Assembly: GCF_019236175.1 (NCBI RefSeq)
Contig: NZ_JAFAJM010000024.1
Span: 248,001-312,000 of the forward strand
Length of the DNA: 64,000 bases
Origin: Chryseobacterium sp.
Lineage (GTDB): Bacteria; Bacteroidota; Bacteroidia; Flavobacteriales; Weeksellaceae
Direction: 5' to 3'
Position numbers and translations under genes: made by a program. Positions 8,280 through 17,661 of the stretch are shown piece after piece. The notes beneath the pieces were generated by a model. That model saw only the letters and a program-made list of their open reading frames with translations, was not told where the DNA came from and made no database searches. Position 1 is the stretch's first letter. Each line of letters begins with the position of its first letter.

Positions 8280-10208
8280 ATGTCAAACACACCTGGAAAA
8301 AATGCGGGCTCTTTTAGACCCACACAAAATGCTGACGGTGTATCCGAAAATCATCATACCGGAATTAATCGTTTGGTAAAACTTTCTTTGGTTATAGAAG
8401 GAAAGATGATTAAATATTATAAACATTTCAATCTTAAGCAAAGTACAAGACGACATCATGAATTCAGCCTTACTCTGGCTCATGATACCTTAGGAGAAAG
8501 GCAGACCCATACGCTGGAGGATGCCAATAAATTCTTAGGAAAGCGTCTTACCGCCATTATTTCATATAAAGATATCGATAACAGCCCTGAAAGAACTTTT
8601 GTTGGGGTAATTACCGGTGTAGGATTCAGTCAGGAAAAAATGAGTCTGGGAAATATCGTACTTACCGGCTACAGTCCGACTATTCTTCTGGACGGTGCTC
8701 CGCACATTCAGAGTTTTGGGGGCGCACAGCCTGTAAATATGGGGATTATTGCAGATGAGGTAATTAAACAGGGAATAGATAAAGGACGTTTTGATATCAG
8801 AGTAGACGCCCATAATTTTTCTCAGATTATCTACAGCAGCCAATATGACGAAACGCATTATAATTATTTAGCAAGAATGGCTGAGGCTTATGGAGAACAG
8901 TTTTATTATGACGGTGAAGTACTGCATTTTGGGAAACTTCCGCCTCAGAACAAACCTATTGTACTCACCTACGGAAGTAATGCCAATGATATCAATGTAG
9001 AGCTTAAGGCTGTTCATACCAGACCTCAGTTCTACGGCTACAACAGTAATAAAGATGAAAAACTGACTTCAGGAACAACCCCCATTAAACATGTCGGGGA
9101 TCTGGCTAAAACAGCATACAGCCATAATGATACCATCTTTAAAACACCTGCATTGCAGATGGCTCCTATTAAAGCATCCACACATTTAGATGTTGAATAT
9201 TCACAAAAAAGCGCATCGGGAAGTGAAGCGGTAAATGTTTTTTCTGTTTCAGGAAATACAACCGTTCCTTTTCTGCATCCGGGTTGCGTAGTAGATATGC
9301 AGATGCGAAAACCTGATTCCAACGAAACTTCTTATTTCACAAGAATCATGATCACCGAAGCCGAACATGATATTGATACGAAAGGCCATTATCAGGGGAA
9401 GTTTGTAGGAATTGCAGCAGATACAGGATTTCTTCCAAAACCGGAATTTACCATTCCCAAAGCAGAACCACAGACCGCTACCGTAATTTCCAATACCGAC
9501 CCTGAAGGACAAGGGAGAATTCAGGTGAGATTCGATTGGCAAACCAATGATACAACTCATTTTATAAGAATGATGAGCCCCGATGCCGGAGGAACAGATC
9601 AGATTACTCAAAACAGGGGCTATGTGGCTATTCCTGAAGTAGGGGATCAGGTAATGGTAAATTTCGTCCACAGCCATCCGGACAGACCTTTCGTGATGGG
9701 AGGAATGTTCCATGGAGGAGTAGCTTTAGGCGGTGGCGTAAACAACCGTTTGAAATCTATTCAGACCAGAAGCGGAATCAGAATCTTAATGAATGATGAA
9801 GAAGGAAGTGTTACCATCCTTGATCCGAGTGGGAATACCTATTTTATGGATGGTAAAGGCAGTATCAGTATGAAAGCTCCTAAAAACTTTACTTTAAATG
9901 CCGGTGAGAATATCAATATCACTGCCGGAAAAGAGATCTCAGTAAGTGCCGGAGCAAGCATTACAAGCTCTGCCAATGAAGATATTATTTCTACGGCCGG
10001 AAAAGATATGAGACTTACTGCATCGGGAGATATCAGAGAATCCTCAGATACCAGAACAGAAATGGTAGAAAAAGAATTTAAGAGACAGTCTGAAACATCT
10101 CATGAAATAGCAGGAGAAATATCCATGTTCAGTGAAGCCGAGAATATGACGATGCAGAGTGGAAAAATCGTTGAATTCAACAGTGCTGAAAAATCAAAAT
10201 TATTCTGA
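8280..10208 (+). CDS. vgrG: Type VI secretion spike protein VgrG
   Basis: A 642-aa VgrG that trimerises into the needle tip. The N-terminal gp27-like part (to about residue 380) is followed by an OB-fold (about 395-480; DPEGQGRIQVRFDW, then HSHPDRPFVMGGMFHG). A gp5-like beta-spike comes next, with repeated short GxxIxITAGxxI units (about 535-600). There is no enzymatic C-terminal extension, so it should act as a carrier for the effectors encoded downstream. The next small gene starts 1 bp after its stop. Confidence 0.93.
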   Translation: MSNTPGKNAGSFRPTQNADGVSENHHTGINRLVKLSLVIEGKMIKYYKHFNLKQSTRRHHEFSLTLAHDTLGERQTHTLEDANKFLGKRLTAIISYKDIDNSPERTFVGVITGVGFSQEKMSLGNIVLTGYSPTILLDGAPHIQSFGGAQPVNMGIIADEVIKQGIDKGRFDIRVDAHNFSQIIYSSQYDETHYNYLARMAEAYGEQFYYDGEVLHFGKLPPQNKPIVLTYGSNANDINVELKAVHTRPQFYGYNSNKDEKLTSGTTPIKHVGDLAKTAYSHNDTIFKTPALQMAPIKASTHLDVEYSQKSASGSEAVNVFSVSGNTTVPFLHPGCVVDMQMRKPDSNETSYFTRIMITEAEHDIDTKGHYQGKFVGIAADTGFLPKPEFTIPKAEPQTATVISNTDPEGQGRIQVRFDWQTNDTTHFIRMMSPDAGGTDQITQNRGYVAIPEVGDQVMVNFVHSHPDRPFVMGGMFHGGVALGGGVNNRLKSIQTRSGIRILMNDEEGSVTILDPSGNTYFMDGKGSISMKAPKNFTLNAGENINITAGKEISVSAGASITSSANEDIISTAGKDMRLTASGDIRESSDTRTEMVEKEFKRQSETSHEIAGEISMFSEAENMTMQSGKIVEFNSAEKSKLF

Positions 10209-10209
10209 T

Positions 10210-10380
10210 ATGGCGATTATCAAAACAGCAACCAATATATCGATAACAGTTAAAGACTCTTATCACCTGAGTGTAGGTAAAAAGGTTGAAAAAATTGCAA
10301 AGAAAATCAATGTAGAAGCACAGAAGGAAAACCTTGTACTGGCAAGCAATAAGAAAATAATGTCTCATGGAAACAGGTAG
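10210..10380 (+). CDS. Small protein downstream of VgrG, unknown
   Basis: A 56-aa lysine-rich protein (MAIIKTATNISITVKDSY...) that begins one base after the vgrG stop and ends 14 bp inside the next gene. Such tight packing suggests translational coupling. Its ITVKDSYHLSV segment resembles the beta-rich repeats at the VgrG spike end, so it may be a detached spike-tip or adaptor piece. This is inference. I chose the ATG at 10210 over 10159, which lies inside vgrG. Confidence 0.6.
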   Translation: MAIIKTATNISITVKDSYHLSVGKKVEKIAKKINVEAQKENLVLASNKKIMSHGNR

Positions 10381-11419
10381 ATTAAAAGCTCTTGTACTTT
10401 TGGTTTTATGCGGTTTTTCATTAATAAACTGTCAAAAGAAAAAAATGGAAGAAAAATACAGCTGGCTGGGAAGTATTTCCGCACCACAGGAATATCCGAT
10501 GGAAATTTATAAAGGCGCTATTGTAGCTAATGATTTTACCTATGGTTTTGATGCAATCTGGGGAACACAGAACACAGGATGGGGAAATGACGGAGGAACA
10601 ATGAGTGTAGATACCGAAAAAATGGATCTTCCCCACCACCTTGAATTTACCTGGTACTCTTTAGTAGAAAAAAAATTCTATACCGGAAAATGGGAACTGG
10701 ATCATAAGAAAATTAAAAGCCTTTTTGATGAAGGATTTGTAGATCAGGATACCCGTAAAAGAACCACCTATTCATCTTTTGTAGTAGGATTAGCTCCGAA
10801 AGGAAAAGTTGTTTTATGGGCTAAAGGGCCAGGTAACCAGAAAGAAGTCGGTGCTTTTCAGGCTCATGATACTTTAATTGTTCAGGAAAAAGCGTATTCC
10901 AATGCCCGGTATATGCTAAAAGAAGGTTTTGCAGACAGGATGTTAAATGATCCGGAATATAAAACCTTCAAACCGGAGATCCGTGAAAAAATAAAAACAG
11001 AAGGGTATCCGGCTCCGGATATCTATGAAACTTATAGGGAAAAGTACAGCTGGAAACCTGTTGTTGTTCTACCGGAAGGAGGTGTGTGGATTGATTTTGG
11101 GTTTACCAATTATAACGGAGAACAGGAAAATCTTTTTGCCAAAAGTTTACAGGATAATACTTATAAAAACAGAGCAATTCCGAAATTTTGCGGCTTTTAC
11201 TGGAGAGATAAAAATAAAAACAGATATGCTGTATGGATAGATGCTTTTGATGAACAGGAAATTTTTGGCTTGTTTCAAAAGCTGGGTAATGATGAAGATA
11301 TTGATTTTACTATTAAAGTAAATGAAGACAATACCAAAGTATTTTTGTCTCTGGTTACTGAAAAAGAAGAGCTTTCCATCACAAAAGCAAAGATCAGGCT
11401 ATCCCATAAGATAGAATAA
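10367..11419 (+). CDS. DUF2931 family lipoprotein, candidate immunity protein
   Basis: A 350-aa lipoprotein with a lipobox ending at Cys22 (SLINC). The N-terminal mature region (YPMEIYKGAIVAND, then HHLEFTWYSLVEKKFYTG) matches the DUF2931 pattern often seen in Bacteroidota T6SS clusters. It overlaps the preceding small gene by 14 bp and lies 34 bp before a DUF2235 lipase. Periplasmic lipoproteins commonly neutralise Tle-type phospholipase effectors, so an immunity role against the next gene is plausible. This is inferred from position only. Confidence 0.75.
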   Translation: METGRLKALVLLVLCGFSLINCQKKKMEEKYSWLGSISAPQEYPMEIYKGAIVANDFTYGFDAIWGTQNTGWGNDGGTMSVDTEKMDLPHHLEFTWYSLVEKKFYTGKWELDHKKIKSLFDEGFVDQDTRKRTTYSSFVVGLAPKGKVVLWAKGPGNQKEVGAFQAHDTLIVQEKAYSNARYMLKEGFADRMLNDPEYKTFKPEIREKIKTEGYPAPDIYETYREKYSWKPVVVLPEGGVWIDFGFTNYNGEQENLFAKSLQDNTYKNRAIPKFCGFYWRDKNKNRYAVWIDAFDEQEIFGLFQKLGNDEDIDFTIKVNEDNTKVFLSLVTEKEELSITKAKIRLSHKIE

Positions 11420-11453
11420 TAAATGACTGTCGATTAGTCTTAAAAGAAGAAGA

Positions 11454-12866
11454 ATGCACAACAATCAATTTGGAGGTTATTCCCCTTCGATATCCAAAGA
11501 AGAAGTATTGGATATTACCATCGGAATTTTTTTTGACGGAACTTTAAATAATAAAACGAATACCACCGCAAAGAAGGAGAATAATGAAGCCTATAAAAAA
11601 TATGGGGGAGTACCGGAGGATAATAACAGTTACAATAACGACTGGAGCAATGTAGCCCGTATGTGGGATAACTATGATAAAAGTTTCGGAATCTATATAG
11701 AAGGTATCGGAACTGAAGATTCTAAAGGGGATGCAACACTGGGATATGCTTTCGGAACAGGAGAAACCGGTATCAGAAGTAAAGTAAGAAAAGGCTGTGA
11801 AGAGATTGTAAAAAAAGTGAAAAATATCAAAAGCTCAAAAAAAGCAGATAAAATTGCAGTGCTTACTTTTGATGTATTCGGTTTCAGCCGTGGAGCTGCC
11901 GCTGCCCGTAATTTTGTACACGAAATAGGAAAAACAAAATATAAAGCAAGATCTTATACCGCTTCAGGCGAGGGAATGAGTGCAACCTCTTATACTGATG
12001 AAGACGGTAAAAGTGTTTCTTCGGAAGATCTTCCGAAATGGGGACATTTAGGATTAAAATTAGAAGAAGCCGGAATTACTGTAGATGTTTTAAAAATAAG
12101 GTTTCTGGGAATTTATGATACCGTTTCTTCTTATTCAAAATACCCGTCGCCGCTTCCTAATTTCAATAATGATGTAGAAGAACTCAGTCTTAATGATATC
12201 GGAAAGGCTCAGACTGTGATCCACTTTATCGCTGAAAATGAGCATCGGGAAAACTTTGATCTTACTCAGGTACATATCGGGACTGAAAAGACATTTCCGG
12301 GCGTACACTGTGATGTGGGAGGAGCTTATGAAAACGGAACGGAAATCTGGGAAGAAGTAGAAACTTCCTGGACGACGAGTACCAAGCTTAAAGCCCTGAG
12401 ATTACAACTTATTGCAGAAGGATGGTATGAAGAAAAACAGCTTACGATTACACCAGGTTTTTATCTTTCTCTGAGAGGAGAAAGGGATCTGCTGAAAACA
12501 TACAGTTATATTCCTTTACATTTTATGGCAGAATATGGAATTGATAAAAGTCTTCCTATTACCATAAAAAAACTTACAGACGAAACATACTCCATTGCAG
12601 ATGATCAGTTGTTACTGAGGGTTAAAGACAGGCTGAGACCCTATGTAATGGGAGAAGGAAAACCCTATATTTTCAAAAGGGCAAAAGAATTACGGGATGC
12701 GTACGGCGGTGCAGAAATTCCGGAACAGAATTATGAGGCCTATCAGAAAGAAGTTAAAGAACAAAAGGATCTGGCCGATCTTCGGAACAAATACCTGCAC
12801 TGGTCTGCAAGAAGAGAAGGTATTGGTATGGATCCGAGATCAGACAGAAAAAGAGTTATTCATTAA
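11454..12866 (+). CDS. DUF2235 (Tle1-like) lipase effector
   Basis: A 470-aa alpha/beta-hydrolase of the DUF2235 family, which includes T6SS phospholipase effectors. The opening strand IGIFFDGTLNN and the nucleophile elbow GFSRG (Ser145) are present. The conserved DVGGAY motif further on supplies the probable catalytic Asp, with a His from the C-terminal half. It has no signal peptide, as expected for a spike-delivered effector. It is predicted to cleave membrane lipids of target cells. The upstream DUF2931 lipoprotein is the likely immunity partner. Confidence 0.85.
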   Translation: MHNNQFGGYSPSISKEEVLDITIGIFFDGTLNNKTNTTAKKENNEAYKKYGGVPEDNNSYNNDWSNVARMWDNYDKSFGIYIEGIGTEDSKGDATLGYAFGTGETGIRSKVRKGCEEIVKKVKNIKSSKKADKIAVLTFDVFGFSRGAAAARNFVHEIGKTKYKARSYTASGEGMSATSYTDEDGKSVSSEDLPKWGHLGLKLEEAGITVDVLKIRFLGIYDTVSSYSKYPSPLPNFNNDVEELSLNDIGKAQTVIHFIAENEHRENFDLTQVHIGTEKTFPGVHCDVGGAYENGTEIWEEVETSWTTSTKLKALRLQLIAEGWYEEKQLTITPGFYLSLRGERDLLKTYSYIPLHFMAEYGIDKSLPITIKKLTDETYSIADDQLLLRVKDRLRPYVMGEGKPYIFKRAKELRDAYGGAEIPEQNYEAYQKEVKEQKDLADLRNKYLHWSARREGIGMDPRSDRKRVIH

Positions 12867-12902
12867 AATAATAAAAACAGAATTTACCCGTAGAAATACT
12901 CC

Positions 12903-13961
12903 ATGACGAAGGATTATCATATGCAGAAATTTAACAGACATATCGTTCAGGAAAATGAAACTTTAAAAAGTATCGCTGCAGTTTACAATATAGATGCAGA
13001 TGCTTTAAAAGTATTTCATAACAATCATTGTGAAGTAAAAGATATGATACTGATCGGGATCACCGGACAAAAAGAAATCTTCATTCCGAGAACTGCTGTA
13101 ACGGATAAAAGCAGGCTGGTGAGATTTGAAAGGGGAAATACACTGATCTTTCGGCCTGAAAACTCATTTCACAGATATGGAGCTGTCATTACTATTGAAT
13201 CCGGAAGTAGCAAAAATGAACTAAAATATGAAACTTCCGTACGCTGGCTCAAAAAAGAAAATAAATTACACTTTTTTGAAATAGACAGAACTTCTGCTCT
13301 GTATCTGAATAAGGAAGAAGTGAATGAAATAGCCGATACACTCGCCTACAAAACTTCTAAAGTATTATATCCTTTACAGATCAGTACAGATGAAAACGGA
13401 AAGTTCTATGCGGTGGAAAACCTTTCTGTATTTAAACAGAGATGGGCCGCAATAAAAGAAGAGGTGTATAAGGAATTTGAAGGAGAAACAGTAGACCGCT
13501 ACTGTAAAAAAATAGAACAGCTGATCTTTAATCCCGAGATTATTGATCTGTATCTGAAAAATGATTATTTCATCAGGACTTTATTTTTCGGGATTTATCA
13601 GAGATTTGGTGCAGAATATCAGATAGAAAGCACGGAGGAGTTTCCCGTCATCAACAATCCCATTGAACCTCAGTATGAAATTAGATTTGAAATTGATCCG
13701 TTGAAAGATGATTACAATCTGGTAAATATAGAAGGAGAAGGAAGGCTTAACGATGAAAGAACAATCTATGATTTTGTAAACGGATCACCATTTACAATGA
13801 TTATTGAAGAGGATCCGGAAATGAATCATGGAGGGAACTTCAGAATGCAATATTATCTGAACGGAGAAACTCAGCTTTCTGAGGCATTATATCTCGAATG
13901 CAGCATCATGCTGAAAGAAGAAAAGAAAATATCAGTAGCGATTGCTACGGTACCAGAATAA
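12903..13961 (+). CDS. LysM-domain protein of the T6SS island
   Basis: A 352-aa protein without a signal peptide. An N-terminal LysM-like segment (HIVQENETLKSIAAVYNIDADALK..., about residues 11-55) precedes a long domain I do not recognise. The family recurs next to DUF2235 and DUF4280 genes in flavobacterial VgrG clusters. It could be an adaptor linking the effector to the spike, or an effector that binds peptidoglycan. The start could also be the internal Met at codon 7. Confidence 0.65.
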   Translation: MTKDYHMQKFNRHIVQENETLKSIAAVYNIDADALKVFHNNHCEVKDMILIGITGQKEIFIPRTAVTDKSRLVRFERGNTLIFRPENSFHRYGAVITIESGSSKNELKYETSVRWLKKENKLHFFEIDRTSALYLNKEEVNEIADTLAYKTSKVLYPLQISTDENGKFYAVENLSVFKQRWAAIKEEVYKEFEGETVDRYCKKIEQLIFNPEIIDLYLKNDYFIRTLFFGIYQRFGAEYQIESTEEFPVINNPIEPQYEIRFEIDPLKDDYNLVNIEGEGRLNDERTIYDFVNGSPFTMIIEEDPEMNHGGNFRMQYYLNGETQLSEALYLECSIMLKEEKKISVAIATVPE

Positions 13962-13973
13962 AAACAATACAAA

Positions 13974-14033
13974 ATGGAAATGAAATTAAATGATGACCTT
14001 TTCGGATTGCTCATTGTGAATAAAGAATTTTAG
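13974..14033 (+). CDS. 19-codon ORF between LysM and PAAR-like genes
   Basis: ATG to TAG, encoding MEMKLNDDLFGLLIVNKEF. It lies 12 bp after the LysM gene and 2 bp before the DUF4280 start. It could be a leader peptide, the remnant of a deleted gene, or chance. No homology can be claimed. Confidence 0.25.
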   Translation: MEMKLNDDLFGLLIVNKEF

Positions 14034-14035
14034 CT

Positions 14036-14524
14036 ATGGCAGAGAAACATATTGTAGTACAGGGCGCGATGTGCAAATGTCAGTTCGGACAGGCTCCGGA
14101 TAAGCTTAAAGTACTTACCCACCAGAAAGAATATGCTAACGATAAAGATGCTTCCAAAAAACTGATCGTTACTACGAAAGAAATAGGAGGAGCTACCTTT
14201 GAAAAAAATACCTTTGGAAACTGTACTAAAAACGGAGGCCCGCCACCACCATGTAAAATTATGGTAACAGAATGGCAGAACTTTTATGACAAAGTGCAGC
14301 TTAGCAACGGCGGATTTATTATCGTAGAAGACAGCAAAGCCATTTGTGCAGTGGCAGGAACACCCTGTATAGAGATCATAGACCATGGCCAGAGAACCGA
14401 AGCCGGTGCGCAAAATTTTAAAAATGCTGATAAAGATGTACAACAGCAGATCAATCCTCTGGTAAGTTCTGAAGAAATGTATAAAGAACAGCCTGAATAT
14501 GGCAGACAGGATGATGTAATCTAA
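14036..14524 (+). CDS. PAAR-like protein (DUF4280)
   Basis: A 162-aa protein of the DUF4280 family, a PAAR-like tip that caps the VgrG trimer and carries cargo. The visible family features are VVQGAMCKCQFG at the N-terminus, the middle GNCTKNGGPPPPCKI and the GTPCIEIIDHGQ stretch, with several Cys available for metal binding. It sits 11 bp before the 884-aa gene, suggesting that this protein is its cargo. Confidence 0.85.
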   Translation: MAEKHIVVQGAMCKCQFGQAPDKLKVLTHQKEYANDKDASKKLIVTTKEIGGATFEKNTFGNCTKNGGPPPPCKIMVTEWQNFYDKVQLSNGGFIIVEDSKAICAVAGTPCIEIIDHGQRTEAGAQNFKNADKDVQQQINPLVSSEEMYKEQPEYGRQDDVI

Positions 14525-14535
14525 ATAATAAAGAA

Positions 14536-17190
14536 ATGGCGAAAGGAGTTAAGACAATACAAATGACAAAAGGGCTTTATTATCCTGATAAATCAGTAAA
14601 AGGCAAGAGGATTACCATAAAACCGGACCAGAATGTACATTTTGAAGTAGAAGACTGGTTGCCCGGTACCACGGCTGAAGATAAAAAGAAAGAACTGATC
14701 TGGATGCAACAAACGAGCAGCAGACAGAGAATTCTCGTTCAGAGGCCTTCTAAGACAGGATATGATTTTTTAATTGAAAAGCAATATTGTGGCAGTTATC
14801 ACTATTATATTGAAGCCAGTCTCTCCGGTAAAAGAGATAAAAATATAACAGGTCTTTTTGTAAGAGGAATATGTGACCCTACAATTGTAAGCAGCAAATG
14901 GACTACTCAGCCGGGAAGTAAAACCAGTATTAAAAACAATAAAAAGAATCAATATATTTCTTACGGGCATCTTGTTTACCTTAATCTGATAACGGAAGGA
15001 CTCAACGGAAACAATCTCAGTATAGAGCTCTGGAACCGGCAGACTGCCAGAAAAGACAAGCTGGTTTTCACCTACCTCGATGTTCAGGTTATCGATGGCG
15101 AAGTCAATCTTAAAATTGAAAATACATACACATGGATGGCCTTTGTAGACAATATCCAGAATGTGGAAGAATTTTATATTAAGGTAAAAGATCCGGTTTC
15201 AAAAACCTATATTAAAGACAGGCTGGGTGATGATCTTCATGGAATCTACCTCAATGTAAAGAATAAAGTTGCGAGTACAAATACCAGTGTCAGCAAAAAC
15301 CAGACCCCTACCAAAGTTTATAAACCGGATGTAAGCAATGTTCGTTATGAGCCTTGTAAATTTGAACAGATCAACATTACGGAAAATGAAACAAAAGACG
15401 GGAAAGCCAGTAATACAACCATTACCGTATTTGATAACGGAAAAGGTTTAAAGCAGACAAGTGCTCCTGAGGAAAATATTCACAGAACCATTTTTTATAA
15501 ATTTGATTCTACCATCATTGATAAAGACGGCGAAGAAATACTGAATAATATTCTGAAATTCCTCCTTGAACACAGAGGCTCTACCATAAATCTGAGTGGA
15601 TATGCCTGTGTGATCGGCAAACAAAATTATAATAAGGGATTATCTCAGAAAAGAGCAGATATTGTCAAAAAATTCTTTGCAGACGGAGGATTAGACCCAT
15701 CCAGAATTATTTCTGTTGGAAAAGGTGAAGTAGATCCCACCGATGATAAACAGGGAAAAGATAATATCCGGTATAAAAATGAAAAAGAATACGAAAATAA
15801 CCGGAGAGTAGATATTTCATTTACATTTCGTGCTCATGATGCACAGACAATTGTTTATGAAGCTTTAGCACCAAGTTCGGATATCAATCTTACAGTAGCA
15901 AGTCTGGGATATACCAATAAAGGTTGCTTTCGGGGGAAAGATAAACATGAAAATAAGGTCATTGTAAAATCTCCGGAATATAAGAGCAACCGTGAAATCA
16001 ATGACAGTTCATTGGCTTTTCCGGTTCACTCGCAACTGGCGGGAGCCAATGTAGCTCCTTTGAATTATATCTGGCCTTCATTCAATGCTTTAACGATGCG
16101 GAGTTCCGCAACAATATATAATGTATTTGTCAATTCATGCCGGTGGTTTTCCAATAAAAATAATGCAGTTATTCAGGTAAAAGTGTTTCCGGATATCAAA
16201 TGGACGGTTGAGTTTAAATGGAATCACGACCAGCCTTTTGCTTATACCTTTGGAAATAAGCTCCATCCTTATGATATTGAAGAAGGAAAGAAAAAAGTAA
16301 TAGGCTCTGAATTTGACCGGGCGATGTCCAAAACCTACGGTGAAATGGATCAGTCATTTGCTCTTTCTCTGAAAGCAGAATGGAACAGAATTTCACAAGG
16401 AAGATCTACTGCACCCCAGACTCTGGAACTGGGGCATAAATGGGATGGGAAGATCAGAAAGACCTTAATGATTTTCAATAAAATGAAAAGCATGACGGAA
16501 AGAATTTCCAATTCTCCGTTATCTAAAGGAAAAGCCAGATTTACCATAGAATCTCCTAAAATTGCATTTTCAGCGCAATGGTATCTTGAGAGAGCTCCTA
16601 AAACCGCTTTGGATCTCACCCATATGGTGGTGGTAGGGGTATCTGCAAAACCCTTGGTGGAAGCTAAAATTGAAGTCGATCTCTGGAAAATTTTTATAAA
16701 ATTCGGTGGCGATGCCCTTTGTCCCGGTGCGGGAAGTATTATCACGTGGATTTTAGATAAACTGGGGAAAGAAGCCGGAATGCACTTCCTGATCAGTTTC
16801 AGTGGAGGTATTTTTGTAGATGGTAAAGTTACCCTTAACACTTCTTACCCGAAAGAAACTTCCGGTGAAATAAAAACAACCGGAAGAATACAGGTGGTGG
16901 CTGAATTTAAAGCCTGGGCAAAAGGCGGAGTAGGTTACCTTGCATTTGAAGGAGAAGTAAAAGCCGATGTAAGTACCTCTGTTACAGGCGGTGTAAAAGT
17001 GGGGGCAGATAAAAACGGAGTTTATATAGCTCCTGTAGCCGAATTTGCCGGCGTAAAAGCTACTTTTGTAGCGATAGGAACTGTAAAATTAGGGGTGTTC
17101 AAAAGAACACTGACCTATGAAGGAGAATCCAGGCTGGTGATGCCTGATGAAATAAAATTTGAGAAAAAGTATATGAATTCTGATAATTAA
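14536..17190 (+). CDS. Large OmpA-domain protein, candidate T6SS effector
   Basis: An 884-aa protein without a signal peptide. The N-terminal 310 residues are unassigned and beta-rich. Residues about 318-431 form an OmpA C-terminal peptidoglycan-binding domain (FYKFDSTIIDKDGEEILN; NLSGYACVIG; NRRVDISF). The region from about 435 to 880 is unassigned; its last 150 residues alternate hydrophobic and Gly/small residues in barrel-like fashion. A cytosolic product with a wall-binding domain directly after a PAAR-like gene fits an effector that acts in the envelope of the recipient. Neither an enzymatic motif nor a clear toxin domain is seen. Confidence 0.7.
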   Translation: MAKGVKTIQMTKGLYYPDKSVKGKRITIKPDQNVHFEVEDWLPGTTAEDKKKELIWMQQTSSRQRILVQRPSKTGYDFLIEKQYCGSYHYYIEASLSGKRDKNITGLFVRGICDPTIVSSKWTTQPGSKTSIKNNKKNQYISYGHLVYLNLITEGLNGNNLSIELWNRQTARKDKLVFTYLDVQVIDGEVNLKIENTYTWMAFVDNIQNVEEFYIKVKDPVSKTYIKDRLGDDLHGIYLNVKNKVASTNTSVSKNQTPTKVYKPDVSNVRYEPCKFEQINITENETKDGKASNTTITVFDNGKGLKQTSAPEENIHRTIFYKFDSTIIDKDGEEILNNILKFLLEHRGSTINLSGYACVIGKQNYNKGLSQKRADIVKKFFADGGLDPSRIISVGKGEVDPTDDKQGKDNIRYKNEKEYENNRRVDISFTFRAHDAQTIVYEALAPSSDINLTVASLGYTNKGCFRGKDKHENKVIVKSPEYKSNREINDSSLAFPVHSQLAGANVAPLNYIWPSFNALTMRSSATIYNVFVNSCRWFSNKNNAVIQVKVFPDIKWTVEFKWNHDQPFAYTFGNKLHPYDIEEGKKKVIGSEFDRAMSKTYGEMDQSFALSLKAEWNRISQGRSTAPQTLELGHKWDGKIRKTLMIFNKMKSMTERISNSPLSKGKARFTIESPKIAFSAQWYLERAPKTALDLTHMVVVGVSAKPLVEAKIEVDLWKIFIKFGGDALCPGAGSIITWILDKLGKEAGMHFLISFSGGIFVDGKVTLNTSYPKETSGEIKTTGRIQVVAEFKAWAKGGVGYLAFEGEVKADVSTSVTGGVKVGADKNGVYIAPVAEFAGVKATFVAIGTVKLGVFKRTLTYEGESRLVMPDEIKFEKKYMNSDN

Positions 17191-17201
17191 TAAAATTAAA
17201 A

Positions 17202-17555
17202 ATGAAACAGATATTAGTTATTTTAGGTTGTTTTTTAGCCATGAGTTGTAGTTCACAAAAACAGGAAGATCCAAATCTGATTGGTAAATGGGACGGATCA
17301 TTGAAAGATTCAAAGACGGGAAGTTCCGTTGAAAAAATTATTTTGGAGTTTACCAAAGACGGAAAGTTCCTTCAGCATCTCGGAGAAGGAAAGATGCAAA
17401 ACACCATAGAATCTACCTATGAAGTTCAGAACGATAAAATAGTTACCGTAGAAAAGGATACCCAGGAAAAATCAGAAGGTAAGTACAATATAAAAAAAGA
17501 TACTTTAACGATTACTTTCGAAGGGATGGAAAATAAATATATAAAGCTTAAATAA
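17202..17555 (+). CDS. Small lipocalin-like lipoprotein, candidate immunity
   Basis: A 117-aa lipoprotein with lipobox AMSC (Cys16). The mature part follows the lipocalin-like DUF layout: IGKWDGSL near the start, IILEFTKDGKF in the middle and DTLTITFEG near the end. It starts 11 bp after the 884-aa gene, so it is the natural candidate for periplasmic immunity to that protein. The functional assignment is positional. Confidence 0.7.
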   Translation: MKQILVILGCFLAMSCSSQKQEDPNLIGKWDGSLKDSKTGSSVEKIILEFTKDGKFLQHLGEGKMQNTIESTYEVQNDKIVTVEKDTQEKSEGKYNIKKDTLTITFEGMENKYIKLK

Positions 17556-17661
17556 TAAGTCCTTTTTCCGTCATATCATCCATACACTCAAGCAGGTGTG
17601 ATGAGGTGACTGTCAAAATATTGATCCAAGTAATGCTGAAGATACAGTCTTTAGCCAATAA

